The translations under genes and the position numbers were made by a program. From Pseudomonadota bacterium (GTDB lineage Bacteria; Pseudomonadota; Gammaproteobacteria; Burkholderiales; Burkholderiaceae_B), in the NCBI GenBank assembly GCA_023439305.1, contig JAEXOO010000003.1:89519-153518 (forward strand): DNA of 64,000 nucleotides, read 5' to 3'. Each line of letters opens with the position of its first letter. Position 1 is the first letter of the stretch. Shown one piece after another: positions 20,934 to 31,908 of this stretch. The notes below the pieces were generated by a model. The model was not told the DNA's origin and did not search any database. It saw only the letters and a list, made by a program, of their open reading frames with translations.

Positions 20934-21572
20934 ATGGCCAAGAAAAAATTCTCTAAAGATTGGGTTCATCAGCATATAAATGACCCCTACGTCAAACTGG
21001 CGCAACAAAAAGGGTATCGCGCGCGCGCGGCCTTCAAACTGAGTGAAATCCTGGATCTGGAGAAAATTCCTGTCAAGGGCAAAGTGGTCGTGGACCTGGG
21101 CTCCACACCGGGAAGCTGGTCGCAGATGCTGCGCGAACGCATGGTGGGCCCCGGCGGAGCTGTGGATGGGCGCATTATCGCACTGGATATCCTGGAAATG
21201 GAACCGATTGCGGGGGTGGAGTTCATGCAAGGGGATTTTCGCGATGACGAAATGCTCGAGCGGCTGCACGCCAGCCTGAACGGCGCGCCGGTAGACCTTG
21301 TAATTTCTGATATGGCCCCCAATCTATCTGGTGTGGCATCGGCCGATTCGGCTCGCATCCAGCATTTGTGCGATCTGGCGCTGGAATTTGCTACAGAACA
21401 TCTCACTCCCGACGGGGCGCTGATCGTCAAAGCGTTTCACGGTAGTGGTTTTTCCCAGATCGTGGAATCTTTCAAGCAGAAATTTGTCAGAGTGGTGGAA
21501 CGCAAACCGAAGGCGTCGCGCGATAAATCCTCTGAAACTTTTCTGGTTGCCCGCGGCCTGAAGGCCAGGTAA
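20934..21572 (+). CDS. rlmE: 23S rRNA (uridine-2'-O) methyltransferase
   Basis: 212 aa. RlmE (FtsJ/RrmJ) methylates U2552 of 23S rRNA (E. coli numbering) with SAM. The K-D-K-E catalytic tetrad is visible as K35, D126 (VISDMAPN), K166 (ALIVKAFHG) and E201 (SSETFLVA); the SAM site is VVDLGSTPGSWSQ at 52-64. The window region before the start codon is short and partly shared with yhbY. ftsH follows 107 bp downstream, as in E. coli. Confidence 0.96.
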   Translation: MAKKKFSKDWVHQHINDPYVKLAQQKGYRARAAFKLSEILDLEKIPVKGKVVVDLGSTPGSWSQMLRERMVGPGGAVDGRIIALDILEMEPIAGVEFMQGDFRDDEMLERLHASLNGAPVDLVISDMAPNLSGVASADSARIQHLCDLALEFATEHLTPDGALIVKAFHGSGFSQIVESFKQKFVRVVERKPKASRDKSSETFLVARGLKAR

Positions 21573-21679
21573 TTTATGACTTGCCGATCTCGGGATCGGG
21601 TAGAATGAACTAGATATGGGGCTTGTTCAGGTGTGTGTCAGCATATTTGGCAAGTTATCGCAATCGCAGGAGATTGGCT

Positions 21680-23587
<1,908 letters not shown>

Positions 23588-23611
23588 CACTCCATAGGCA
23601 CTGCCTATTTC

Positions 23612-24454
23612 ATGAATCACTACGAGTGGTCTTGTGGGCGCTTCCAGCTTGGGCTGGAGCGCCCTTTGGTTATGGGGATCGTGAATGTCACGCCCGATTC
23701 CTTTTACGACGGCAACCAGCATGCCGATCTGCCACGGGCGCTGGACCATGCCCATCAATTGATTGCTGACGGCGCGGACATTCTGGACATAGGCGGGGAA
23801 TCGACCCGGCCGGGCGCCGATCCGGTGTCGCTGGAACAGGAAATGGGGCGCGTTATTCCTTTGCTGGAAGCCTTGCGTCCCACCGGGGTGGCCTTGTCGG
23901 TAGACACCTTCAAGCCGGAAATCATGCGTGCCAGCTTGGCGGCCGGGGCCGATATCATCAACGATATCTATGCTCTGCGCATGCCGGGCGCCCTGGAGGC
24001 GGTGGTGGACAGCGACTGCGGCTTGTGCGTCATGCACATGCAGGGCGAACCGCGCACGATGCAGCTTGAGCCGCACTACGATGACGTGGTGACACAAGTG
24101 CGTGACTTTCTGCAGGAACGCTGTGACGTTTTGCAGCAGCATGGCGTCGCCTCCCGGCGTATTATGCTGGATCCCGGTTTTGGCTTCGGAAAAACGGCTG
24201 CTCATAATTATCAGTTGCTCAAGGGGCTGGAGCAGGCGCATGTGCCTGGTTATCCCTTCTTGATTGGCTTGTCGCGCAAGTCCATGATCGGTCAGGTGAC
24301 CGGCAAGCCGGTGAATCAACGTCTTATTGGTAGTCTGTCGGCAGCCTTGGCCTGTGTGGCCAGAGGTGCAAAAGTTGTCCGTGTCCATGACGTCGCTGCG
24401 ATGCGAGAAGCCCTGGACGTCTGGAATGCTGTTGAATATGGAGTCTCTGAATGA
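23612..24454 (+). CDS. folP: Dihydropteroate synthase
   Basis: 280 aa. It condenses p-aminobenzoate with the pterin pyrophosphate in folate synthesis and is the target of sulfonamides. Signatures: MGIVNVTPDSFYDGN (21-35), DIGGESTRPGAD near 59, DPGFGFGKTAAHN, and LIGLSRKSMIG. The final codon region overlaps the glmM start (ATGA), so the ftsH-folP-glmM order is a coupled operon, as in many proteobacteria. Confidence 0.97.
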   Translation: MNHYEWSCGRFQLGLERPLVMGIVNVTPDSFYDGNQHADLPRALDHAHQLIADGADILDIGGESTRPGADPVSLEQEMGRVIPLLEALRPTGVALSVDTFKPEIMRASLAAGADIINDIYALRMPGALEAVVDSDCGLCVMHMQGEPRTMQLEPHYDDVVTQVRDFLQERCDVLQQHGVASRRIMLDPGFGFGKTAAHNYQLLKGLEQAHVPGYPFLIGLSRKSMIGQVTGKPVNQRLIGSLSAALACVARGAKVVRVHDVAAMREALDVWNAVEYGVSE

Positions 24455-25794
24455 GCGAACGGAAGTATTTCGGCACCGATGGTGTCCGTGGTGAAGTCGG
24501 CGGTCCTACGATCAATCCTGAATTCGCCTTGCGCCTGGGCTATGCCGCCGGCAAGGTGCTGGCCGGCCAGCATCAGGGCAAAGGCCGCCCCACGGTCGTG
24601 ATCGGCAAGGACACGCGCATTTCCGGCTATATGCTGGAATCTGCGCTGGAAGCGGGCCTGTCCGCGGCGGGTATTGATGTGCTGTTGGCCGGGCCAGTGC
24701 CTACGCCCGCCGTCGCTTATCTGACGCGCACCTTGCGCCTGGCGGCCGGTATTGTGATCTCCGCCTCGCACAACCCTTATTACGACAATGGCATCAAGTT
24801 TTTCTCCGCCCAGGGCACCAAGCTGCCGGACGAGGTCGAGCTGAAGATCGAGCAAGCCATTGATGAACCCATGCAATGGGTCAAATCCGAGTCTCTGGGC
24901 CGCGCCCGCCGCCTGGAAGATTCAGCGGGCCGTTATATCGAGTTCTGCAAAAGTACCTTTCCCAACGAGCTGGACCTGAATGGCCTGAAGATCGTGGTAG
25001 ATGCCGCGCATGGCGCTGCCTACAACATCGCGCCGCACGTGTTTCGCGAGTTGGGCGCGGAAGTGGTCGCGATAGGTGTGCAGCCGGACGGCTTCAATAT
25101 CAACAAGGAAGTCGGAGCGACTTACCCGGAGCGTCTGGCCGAAGAAGTGCGCAAGCACGGAGCGGACCTGGGCATTGCCCTGGACGGCGATGCTGATCGT
25201 CTGCAGATGGTCGATGCGCAAGGCCGCATTTATAACGGCGACGAACTGCTGTATCTGATTGTGCGTGACCGCCAGCAGACACAGGCTGTTCAGGGCGTCG
25301 TCGGGACCTTGATGACGAATTTCGGCTTCGAGAAAAGCATGCGCGATCTGGGCATAGCGTTTGAGCGTGCCAAAGTGGGCGACCGCTATGTGCTGGAGTT
25401 GATGCAGCAGCGAGGCTGGCAGTATGGCGGCGAAAGCTCCGGCCATCTGCTGTGCCTGGACTGGCATACCACAGGTGATGGCATTATTGCCGCTCTGCAG
25501 GTATTGACGGCTTTATGCCACAGTCGCAAGACGCTGTCCGAGCTGCTGGTGGACCTGAAGATGTATCCGCAAATCATGGTCAACGTACCCCTGACACCCG
25601 GCCAGGACTGGCAGAGCCATGCAGGCTTGAAAACGGCCAAGACCCAGGTGGAAAGCCAGTTGGGCGAGCGCGGACGAGTTCTGATCCGGGCCTCGGGCAC
25701 CGAGCCCAAGCTGCGTCTGATGGTCGAAGCCGAGGATGCTGATCTGGCGCAATCGGGAATTGACGCCCTACTTGCGGTGGATTTAACGAAATAG
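24451..25794 (+). CDS. glmM: Phosphoglucosamine mutase
   Basis: 447 aa. It converts glucosamine-6-phosphate to glucosamine-1-phosphate for peptidoglycan and LPS synthesis. The catalytic phosphoserine is S106 in ISASHNPYYDNG; the metal-binding loop DGDADR lies near 245; the sugar loop GGESSGH and the phosphate loop RASGTEPKLR are present. The start overlaps folP by 4 bp. Confidence 0.97.
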   Translation: MSERKYFGTDGVRGEVGGPTINPEFALRLGYAAGKVLAGQHQGKGRPTVVIGKDTRISGYMLESALEAGLSAAGIDVLLAGPVPTPAVAYLTRTLRLAAGIVISASHNPYYDNGIKFFSAQGTKLPDEVELKIEQAIDEPMQWVKSESLGRARRLEDSAGRYIEFCKSTFPNELDLNGLKIVVDAAHGAAYNIAPHVFRELGAEVVAIGVQPDGFNINKEVGATYPERLAEEVRKHGADLGIALDGDADRLQMVDAQGRIYNGDELLYLIVRDRQQTQAVQGVVGTLMTNFGFEKSMRDLGIAFERAKVGDRYVLELMQQRGWQYGGESSGHLLCLDWHTTGDGIIAALQVLTALCHSRKTLSELLVDLKMYPQIMVNVPLTPGQDWQSHAGLKTAKTQVESQLGERGRVLIRASGTEPKLRLMVEAEDADLAQSGIDALLAVDLTK

Positions 25795-25862
25795 TAATTT
25801 GACTATCAAAAACCTGAAACATTGCTTGTGCATCATGCACTAAAGTTTTTGGAGTCATCACG

Positions 25863-26645
25863 ATGCTAGATCTTGAGCGTGCACGATCCGCAGCTGACCT
25901 GGGCAATACCTGGGCTGGCCACACTGTTGGGGGCTTGGCTTTGCGTTTGGCTCGTACAGACGAAGAGCTCGAGGTCCTGCAACGTTTGCGGTTCCAGGTT
26001 TTTACCGAAGAGATGAATGCGGTTTTTCCCGACCAGCATACCGGTCTGGATACGGATCGCTTTGATCAATGGTGCGAACATTTCATGGTGTCCGAGCCCG
26101 AAAACAATCGGGTCATCGGCACCTATCGCCTGCTGACGCCTGAAAAGGCCACGCTGGCGGGTGCCTATTACTCGGAGTCCGAGTTCGACATCAGCGCACT
26201 GGACGCATTGCGTCCCAGCCTGGTCGAAGTCGGGCGATCCTGCATCCACCCGGATTTTCGCAATGGATCGGCCATCATGATGCTGTGGGGCGGCATAGCC
26301 GCGCTCATGCGCATGGGAGGCTATCGCTACCTGTTGGGCTGCGCCAGCGTCAGCCTGCGCGATGATGGCGTGACGGCAGCCGAAGTCTGGCGGGTGGCCC
26401 GCAAGTCCATGCAGGAGCATCCTGGCGTACCTCAGGTGCGTCCGCTGAACCGCTATCCGGTCGAACGCTTGGACAGCGATCTGCCGGCGCGGATTCCGCC
26501 TCTGATCAAAGGCTACCTCAAGCTGGGCGCCACGATCTGCGGCGAACCGGCATGGGATCCGGATTTCAATACCGCTGATTTTCCCGTGCTACTGGATCTG
26601 CACGCCATGGATGAGCGTTACAAGCGCCATTTCGGTCTGCTCTGA
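25863..26645 (+). CDS. olsB: OlsB-like L-ornithine N-alpha-acyltransferase (GNAT fold)
   Basis: 260 aa. The central EVGRSCIHPDFRNGSAIMMLW segment and the FRYLLGCASVSL-like region match the OlsB acyltransferases, which use 3-hydroxyacyl-ACP to make lyso-ornithine lipid. No olsA/plsC-type second acyltransferase lies in the window, so the pathway would be completed elsewhere. It stands alone 68 bp after glmM and ends in a strong terminator. A general hemolysin-like GNAT acyltransferase function is the alternative reading. Confidence 0.75.
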   Translation: MLDLERARSAADLGNTWAGHTVGGLALRLARTDEELEVLQRLRFQVFTEEMNAVFPDQHTGLDTDRFDQWCEHFMVSEPENNRVIGTYRLLTPEKATLAGAYYSESEFDISALDALRPSLVEVGRSCIHPDFRNGSAIMMLWGGIAALMRMGGYRYLLGCASVSLRDDGVTAAEVWRVARKSMQEHPGVPQVRPLNRYPVERLDSDLPARIPPLIKGYLKLGATICGEPAWDPDFNTADFPVLLDLHAMDERYKRHFGLL

Positions 26646-26660
26646 CCGGTATACGGAAGT

Positions 26661-26694
26661 AAAAAAAAGCGCATCGTATCGATGCGTTTTTTTT
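26661..26694. terminator. Bidirectional terminator between olsB and ppx
   Basis: A-run, then CGCATCG (26670-26676), loop TAT, CGATGCG (26680-26686), then eight Ts. The A-run gives a U-tract on the reverse strand too, so it suits both converging genes. Confidence 0.9.
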
Positions 26695-26751
26695 GCTTCC
26701 GGGCGGGACCGGCCCAGGGCACAGGCCGCTGGCAAGGACCTTTCGCCGTTG

Positions 26752-28242
26752 TCAGGCCAGCTCCAGCGTCAGGTCGTTATGGTCGGTCTGCCAGGCCTGG
26801 ACTTCGGCCAGCAGCGAGGCATGTGACAGGGGATGGGTCGCCATCCAATCTTGATCCTGATGAATCAGGACAGTTTTGCCCCGCAGTTCGATGCGTAGTG
26901 GCAGTTTGTCCATGTCTTCGCGGCGGCGCATCAGCATGACGGCCAGGCGCAGGCTGAGCAGGGTCAGCCACCAGGCATTGCTGGTGTCAAAACGTTTGAG
27001 CTTGCCCAGCTTGCCCTGGTGACCCATGCTCAGAAAGCTGAGCATGGCCTGGTCGTCGTTGGAAAAGCCAGGCATATCAGCATGTTCCAGAACGTAGGCG
27101 GTATGTTTGTGGTAGTCGGCGTGCGCGATGCTCAGGCCGACTTCATGCAGTTCGGCGGCCCAGCCGAGCTGGCGCGATAGTTCTTGTGTCTCTGGCGAAT
27201 CCGGCAGGCGCAACTCGTTGAACAACTGTTCGGCGGCGGCGCGCACGCGATGCGACTGGCGGGTGTCCACATGGTAGCGCTTGATCATTTGCTGCACGGT
27301 CTGGGAGCGCTGGTCGTGTTCGGAGTCGCGGCCCAGCATGTCATACAGCACTCCGACTCGCAGGGCGCCTTCGCCCGGCATCATCTGGCGTATTTTCAAT
27401 TCCTGGAAGGCCGCCATCATGATCGCCAGTCCGGCGGCCAGAACCGGCGCCCGGTGCGGCTTGACGCCGTGCAGCAGGCGCATGTCCACCTTGCCGTCGT
27501 GCACCAGGCGCTTCTTGAGCAGTTCCATGCCTTCCAGGGTGATGCCCTTCTTGGACATGCCGTTTTCCTGCAGGATGGCAATCAGGCCCTTGGCGGTGCC
27601 CGACGAGCCGTAGGCTTCCTGCCAGCCCGTCTTGCGATACTGGCGCGTGATGCCTTCCAGTTCGCGGCGGGCTGCCAATATCGCTTTCTGCATGCGATCT
27701 TCGGTGATGACACCGTCGGCAAAGAACTTGTCGGTATAGCTGACACAGCCCATATACAGAGACGACAGGAGCATGGGTTTGAGGCCCTTGCCGATGATGA
27801 CCTCGGTGGAGCCACCGCCGATGTCGATCATCAGGCGCCGGTTGGGGGAGGGGGGGAGCTCGTTGCTGATGCCCGAGAAGATCAGACGCGCTTCTTCGTG
27901 CCCCGAGATGACTTCGATCGGAAAGCCCAGCGCGGCTTCGGCGGCCGGCAGCACTTCGCTGAGATTGCGCGCCACGCGGAAGGTGTTGGTGGCGACAGCG
28001 CGTACCCGGTTGGGATGAAAGCCCTGCAGACGCTCATTGAAGCGTTGGAGGATGACCACGGCGCGGTCGATCGCGTCGGGGCTGATGTATTTGTCGGGGC
28101 CCATGCCGGCAGCCAGCCGGACGGATTCATTCAGGCGGTCTATCGCATAGATCTGGGCATGGCCATTGTGCTGGACGACGCGTCCGATGGACAGGCGAAA
28201 GCTGTTGGAGCCGAGATCCACGGCGGCGAGAAGTTGTTCCAT
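26752..28242 (-). CDS. ppx: Exopolyphosphatase
   Basis: 496 aa, PPX/GppA family. It has the ATPase-like phosphate-1 motif VDLGSNSFRLSIGR (8-21), VATNTFRVARN near 84, the catalytic Glu region GHEEARLIFSG, and the second phosphate motif MIDIGGGSTEVIIG. The C-terminal half is HD-like helical (about residues 310-496). It hydrolyses polyphosphate from the chain end. Divergent from ppk, with 239 bp between the start codons. Confidence 0.95.
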   Translation of the reverse strand: MEQLLAAVDLGSNSFRLSIGRVVQHNGHAQIYAIDRLNESVRLAAGMGPDKYISPDAIDRAVVILQRFNERLQGFHPNRVRAVATNTFRVARNLSEVLPAAEAALGFPIEVISGHEEARLIFSGISNELPPSPNRRLMIDIGGGSTEVIIGKGLKPMLLSSLYMGCVSYTDKFFADGVITEDRMQKAILAARRELEGITRQYRKTGWQEAYGSSGTAKGLIAILQENGMSKKGITLEGMELLKKRLVHDGKVDMRLLHGVKPHRAPVLAAGLAIMMAAFQELKIRQMMPGEGALRVGVLYDMLGRDSEHDQRSQTVQQMIKRYHVDTRQSHRVRAAAEQLFNELRLPDSPETQELSRQLGWAAELHEVGLSIAHADYHKHTAYVLEHADMPGFSNDDQAMLSFLSMGHQGKLGKLKRFDTSNAWWLTLLSLRLAVMLMRRREDMDKLPLRIELRGKTVLIHQDQDWMATHPLSHASLLAEVQAWQTDHNDLTLELA

Positions 28243-28406
28243 GAGGAATCGCTGAGGATGAATACTGTGCGATTATAAGGACATTAATCGTGTGGTTTGT
28301 TACATAACCCTGAATATTCGCAAAAGATGAGTATTTGGCTCAAGACGGCCTACGGCATCTCTTTCAGGGCAGGAAGCTGTGGCAGATGACGATAGACGTG
28401 GCGTGA

Positions 28407-28419
28407 TGTTCATAGAACA
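28407..28419. promoter_or_regulatory. Perfect palindrome upstream of ppk
   Basis: TGTTC-ATA-GAACA is a perfect 13-bp dyad in the ppx-ppk spacer, 62 bp before the ppk start codon, immediately followed by a TAATAT (28421-28426) that could serve as -10. A candidate repressor or activator site; I did not find a clear Pho box here. Confidence 0.4.
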
Positions 28420-28481
28420 GTAATATTCATGTAGTAAAAGTCTGTCGATCCCTTCTTCCATTGTTGGATAACGACCTCACC

Positions 28482-30554
28482 ATGCTGCCTTCCCCCGATT
28501 CAACCCTGCTCAATCGCGAACTGTCGCTGCTTAAGTTCAATGAGCGTGTTCTGGCCATGGCCGAGAACCCGACGACCCCGCTGCTGGAGCGCCTGCGTTA
28601 TATCTGTATCGTCAGCTCCAATCTGGATGAGTTTTTTGAAATCCGCATCTCCAGCCTGAAAGAGCAGATTCATCAGAATCCTCACCAGGTCGGGGACGAC
28701 GGCTTCCTGCCGCAGGAGGCATTCGAGCGGGTGCAGGCCGCGGCGCACCAGTTGATTGACCGGCAGAACAACCTGTTGATGCAGACGGTGCTACCCAGCT
28801 TGATGGAAGAGGGCATAGGCTTGCTGCTGCCCGCACGCTGGACTGAAGCGCAGCGCGAGTGGGCCTACCAGACTTTCCAGCGTGATGTCATGCCCTTGCT
28901 CACCCCGATCGGCCTGGATCCCGCGCACCCCTTTCCCCGGGTCTACAACAAAAGCCTGAACTACATTGTCGCGCTCAGCGGCGAAGATGCGTTCGGGCGC
29001 AGCGGCACCATCGCCATTGTGCAGGCCCCGCGCGCTTTGCCCCGCGTCATTCGTGTGCCCGATGACATCGCCGGCATTCCGCAGGGCTATATGCTGCTGA
29101 CCTCGCTCATCAGCGTGTTCGTCAACGAGCTGTTTCCCGGCATGGACGTCAAGGGCTGCTACCAGTGGCGCGTGACGCGCAACAGCGACCTGTTCGTGGA
29201 CGAGGAAGAAGTCACCAATCTGCGCTCGGCCCTGCAGGGCGAGCTGTCGCAGCGCAATTTCGGAGCAGCGGTGCGCCTGGAGATCGACCAGTCCATGCCC
29301 GAGGGGCTGGAGCGTTTCCTGCAGAGCGAGTTTTCGCTGGAAGGGCCGGATACCTATCGTGTGCGCGGTCCGGTGAACCTGTCGCGCCTGATGCAGTTGT
29401 GCAACGTGCCGGACCGTCCGGACCTGCTGTTCCCGGATTATCGAGCGCCTATTCCCGCACCGTTCGATGCGAGTTTCGACTCGCCTGCTCAGTTCTTCGC
29501 GGCCATCGCCCGCAAGGATCAGTTGCTGCATCACCCGTATCAGTCTTTTCAGCCAGTGCTCAGCTTTCTGCGGGCGGCGGCCGCCGATCCCGCCGTGGTG
29601 GGCATCAAGCAGACTATCTATCGCACCGGCGAGGACTCCGAGCTGATGAATATCCTGTTGTCGGCGGCGCGCGCCGGCAAAGAGGTGACGGTGGTGGTGG
29701 AGCTGATGGCGCGTTTTGACGAGCAGACCAACATCAACTGGGCCGCCAAGCTGGAAGAAGTGGGGGCGCACGTCAGCTACGGCGTGGTGGGACACAAGAC
29801 CCATGCCAAGATGGCTTTGGTGCTGCGCCGTGAAGACGGCAGCATTCGCCGTTATGGCCATCTGGGGACGGGCAACTATCATCCGCGCACAGCGCGTCTG
29901 TATACCGACTTCGGACTGATCACGGCCAATCAGGATATTTGCGAGGACATGGACAAGGTGTTTTCGCTCTTGACCGGCCTGGGGGCCTGGCGGCCGCTTA
30001 AGCTGCTGCTGCAATCGCCTTTCACGCTGCACGACAGCATGATGGCGCGCATTCAGGTGGAAACCGAGAATGCATTGGCCGGCAAGCGGGCCCGCATCAT
30101 GGCCAAGATGAACTCGCTGCTGGAACCCAAGATCATCCAGGCGCTGTATGACGCCAGCCAGGCAGGGGTCAAGGTGGATCTGGTCATCCGCGGCGCCTGC
30201 GCGCTGCGCGCAGGCGTTCCCGGCCTGTCGGACAATATTCAGGTGCGCTCACTCATCGGGCGGTTCTTGGAGCATTCGCGGGTGTTTTATTTCTACAACG
30301 GTGGCGAAGAGGACGTGTTCATCTCTTCGGCCGACTGGATGGACCGCAATTTTTTCCGTCGTGTGGAGCTGGGCGTGCCGGTGTTGGATCGGAGTCTTAA
30401 GAAACGGGTCATTTCCGAGGCCTTCACCTTTGCGCTGCGTGACAACCAGCTTGCCTGGAAGGCGAATGCGGACGGCACCTACAGCCGCATCCGCAGCCGC
30501 GGCACGCCATTCAATCTGCATCAGTTTCTGATGCACCGCCTGGGCGGCGCGTGA
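28482..30554 (+). CDS. ppk: Polyphosphate kinase 1
   Basis: 690 aa from the ATG at 28482 (MLPSPDSTLLNRELS); a TTG seven codons upstream is in frame but less likely. It polymerises the gamma phosphate of ATP into polyphosphate. The autophosphorylated His is H441 in VGHKTHAKM; LGTGNYHPRTARLYTD follows, and the N-terminal LSLLKFNERVLAMA and SSNLDEFFEIR segments are diagnostic. Paired divergently with ppx and followed by the pst operon, making a phosphate-metabolism block. Confidence 0.96.
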   Translation: MLPSPDSTLLNRELSLLKFNERVLAMAENPTTPLLERLRYICIVSSNLDEFFEIRISSLKEQIHQNPHQVGDDGFLPQEAFERVQAAAHQLIDRQNNLLMQTVLPSLMEEGIGLLLPARWTEAQREWAYQTFQRDVMPLLTPIGLDPAHPFPRVYNKSLNYIVALSGEDAFGRSGTIAIVQAPRALPRVIRVPDDIAGIPQGYMLLTSLISVFVNELFPGMDVKGCYQWRVTRNSDLFVDEEEVTNLRSALQGELSQRNFGAAVRLEIDQSMPEGLERFLQSEFSLEGPDTYRVRGPVNLSRLMQLCNVPDRPDLLFPDYRAPIPAPFDASFDSPAQFFAAIARKDQLLHHPYQSFQPVLSFLRAAAADPAVVGIKQTIYRTGEDSELMNILLSAARAGKEVTVVVELMARFDEQTNINWAAKLEEVGAHVSYGVVGHKTHAKMALVLRREDGSIRRYGHLGTGNYHPRTARLYTDFGLITANQDICEDMDKVFSLLTGLGAWRPLKLLLQSPFTLHDSMMARIQVETENALAGKRARIMAKMNSLLEPKIIQALYDASQAGVKVDLVIRGACALRAGVPGLSDNIQVRSLIGRFLEHSRVFYFYNGGEEDVFISSADWMDRNFFRRVELGVPVLDRSLKKRVISEAFTFALRDNQLAWKANADGTYSRIRSRGTPFNLHQFLMHRLGGA

Positions 30555-30564
30555 AATATTTCTA

Positions 30565-30586
30565 TTGTCACGAACATGTCATATAG
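30565..30586 (+). promoter_or_regulatory. Pho box (PhoB site) upstream of pstS
   Basis: Two tandem 11-mers: TTGTCACGAAC (30565-30575) and ATGTCATATAG (30576-30586). Their first seven bases match the PhoB half-site CTGTCAT at 5/7 and 6/7 with the exact 11-bp period. TAACAT at 30593-30598 is a plausible -10, 6 bp further on. No -35 is needed at PhoB-activated promoters. This predicts induction by phosphate limitation. Confidence 0.72.
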
Positions 30587-30651
30587 CCTGTTTAACATGT
30601 CGTCACATACAGGGTGGGCCTGTCTCTTACTATCATCAAGAGGATTTCTCG

Positions 30652-31695
30652 ATGTTGAAACGTGTATTTAACAAGGTAACCATTGCTCTGGCATTCAGCG
30701 CATTCGCTGCTTCCGCCACGGCCGCCGACGTCACCGGCGCAGGTGCTTCGTTCCCATACCCCATTTACGCCAAATGGGCCGCTGAATACGCCAAGCAGAC
30801 CAACAACCGTGTGAACTACCAGTCCATCGGTTCGGGCGGCGGCCAGCAGCAGATCATCGCCAAGACGGTCGACTTCGGCGCCTCCGACGACCCAATGAAG
30901 GGCGACGTACTGTCCAAGGAAGGCCTGATCCAGTTCCCCGCCGTAATCGGTGGCGTGGTGCCTGTTGTCAACGTCGAAGGCATCGAACCCGGCAAGCTGA
31001 AGCTGTCCGGCAAGGTCCTGGGCGACATTTACCTGGGCAAGATCACCAAGTGGGATGACGCAGCCATCAAGGCCCTGAACGGCGACCTGAAGCTGCCTAA
31101 CAAGGACATCGTGGTCGTACACCGCTCCGACGGTTCGGGCACCACCTTCGGCTGGACCAACTACCTGTCCAAAGTGTCGCCTGACTGGAAATCCCAGGTT
31201 GGCGAAGGCAAAGCCGTCAAGTGGCCCACCGGTCAGGGCGGCAAGGGCAACGAAGGCGTCGCCGCTTACGTTCGCCAGCTGAAAGACTCCATCGGCTACG
31301 TTGAATACGCCTACGCCAAGCAGAACAAGCTGGCCTGGACGCAACTGCAGAACAAGGACGGCCAGTTCGTGCAACCCGGCCAAGCCAGTTTCGCTGCTGC
31401 GGCTGCCAACGCCGACTGGAAGAGCGCACCCGGTATGGGCGTGATCCTGACCGAAGAGCCCGGCGCCGAATCCTGGCCCATCACTTCGGCCACGTTCATC
31501 CTGATGCACAAGTCGCAAGACAAGCCTGAAAACGGCAAGGCCGTGCTGGACTTCTTCAACTGGGCCTTTGAAAACGGTGCCAAGTCGGCTGAAGAGCTGG
31601 ACTACGTCGCTCTGCCTAAGGACGTGACGGATCAGATCAAGGCTGCCTGGGCTGCTGAAATCAAGTCCAAAGACGGCGCTGCGGTCTGGAAGTAA
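30652..31695 (+). CDS. pstS: Phosphate ABC transporter substrate-binding protein
   Basis: 347 aa from the ATG at 30652, with AAGAGGA at 30638-30644; an in-frame open stretch upstream overlaps the Pho box and is not coding. A Sec signal peptide ends near ASATAAD (about residue 23). The mature start (GAGASFPYPIYAKW), SIGSGGGQQQII and the phosphate-binding HRSDGSGTTFGWTNYL are typical of PstS. First gene of pstSCAB. Confidence 0.97.
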   Translation: MLKRVFNKVTIALAFSAFAASATAADVTGAGASFPYPIYAKWAAEYAKQTNNRVNYQSIGSGGGQQQIIAKTVDFGASDDPMKGDVLSKEGLIQFPAVIGGVVPVVNVEGIEPGKLKLSGKVLGDIYLGKITKWDDAAIKALNGDLKLPNKDIVVVHRSDGSGTTFGWTNYLSKVSPDWKSQVGEGKAVKWPTGQGGKGNEGVAAYVRQLKDSIGYVEYAYAKQNKLAWTQLQNKDGQFVQPGQASFAAAAANADWKSAPGMGVILTEEPGAESWPITSATFILMHKSQDKPENGKAVLDFFNWAFENGAKSAEELDYVALPKDVTDQIKAAWAAEIKSKDGAAVWK

Positions 31696-31737
31696 GATTC
31701 GTGTTCAAATACAGGTCAGTTGTAAATTGATCTCCCG

Positions 31738-31768
31738 AGACGGCCCACCTCTAGGTGGTGCCGTCTTT
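31738..31768 (+). terminator. Intercistronic hairpin between pstS and pstC
   Basis: AGACGGC plus CCACC (31738-31749) pairs with GGTGG-GCCGTCT (31754-31766, one bulged T), followed by a short T-rich tail. Such a partial terminator would give more PstS than membrane components. Confidence 0.7.
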
Positions 31769-31908
31769 GTTATGTAAAAATTACGGTTTTGTCTTGAACG
31801 TACGGCGCAATCGGCAGCCTCTGGCGGCGGTCCTCCCAGCTACCTGGCGACTGAAAGCACAGCGTCTGTTCGTTTGTCCCCTTCCGGCCTGACGCTTCAT
31901 CTGTCTAC

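Noticed and set aside
28243..28481. A Pho box in the ppx-ppk spacer
   Set aside because: I looked for tandem CTGTCAT-like repeats at 11-bp period near CTGTGGCAGATGACGATAG and did not find two acceptable halves.
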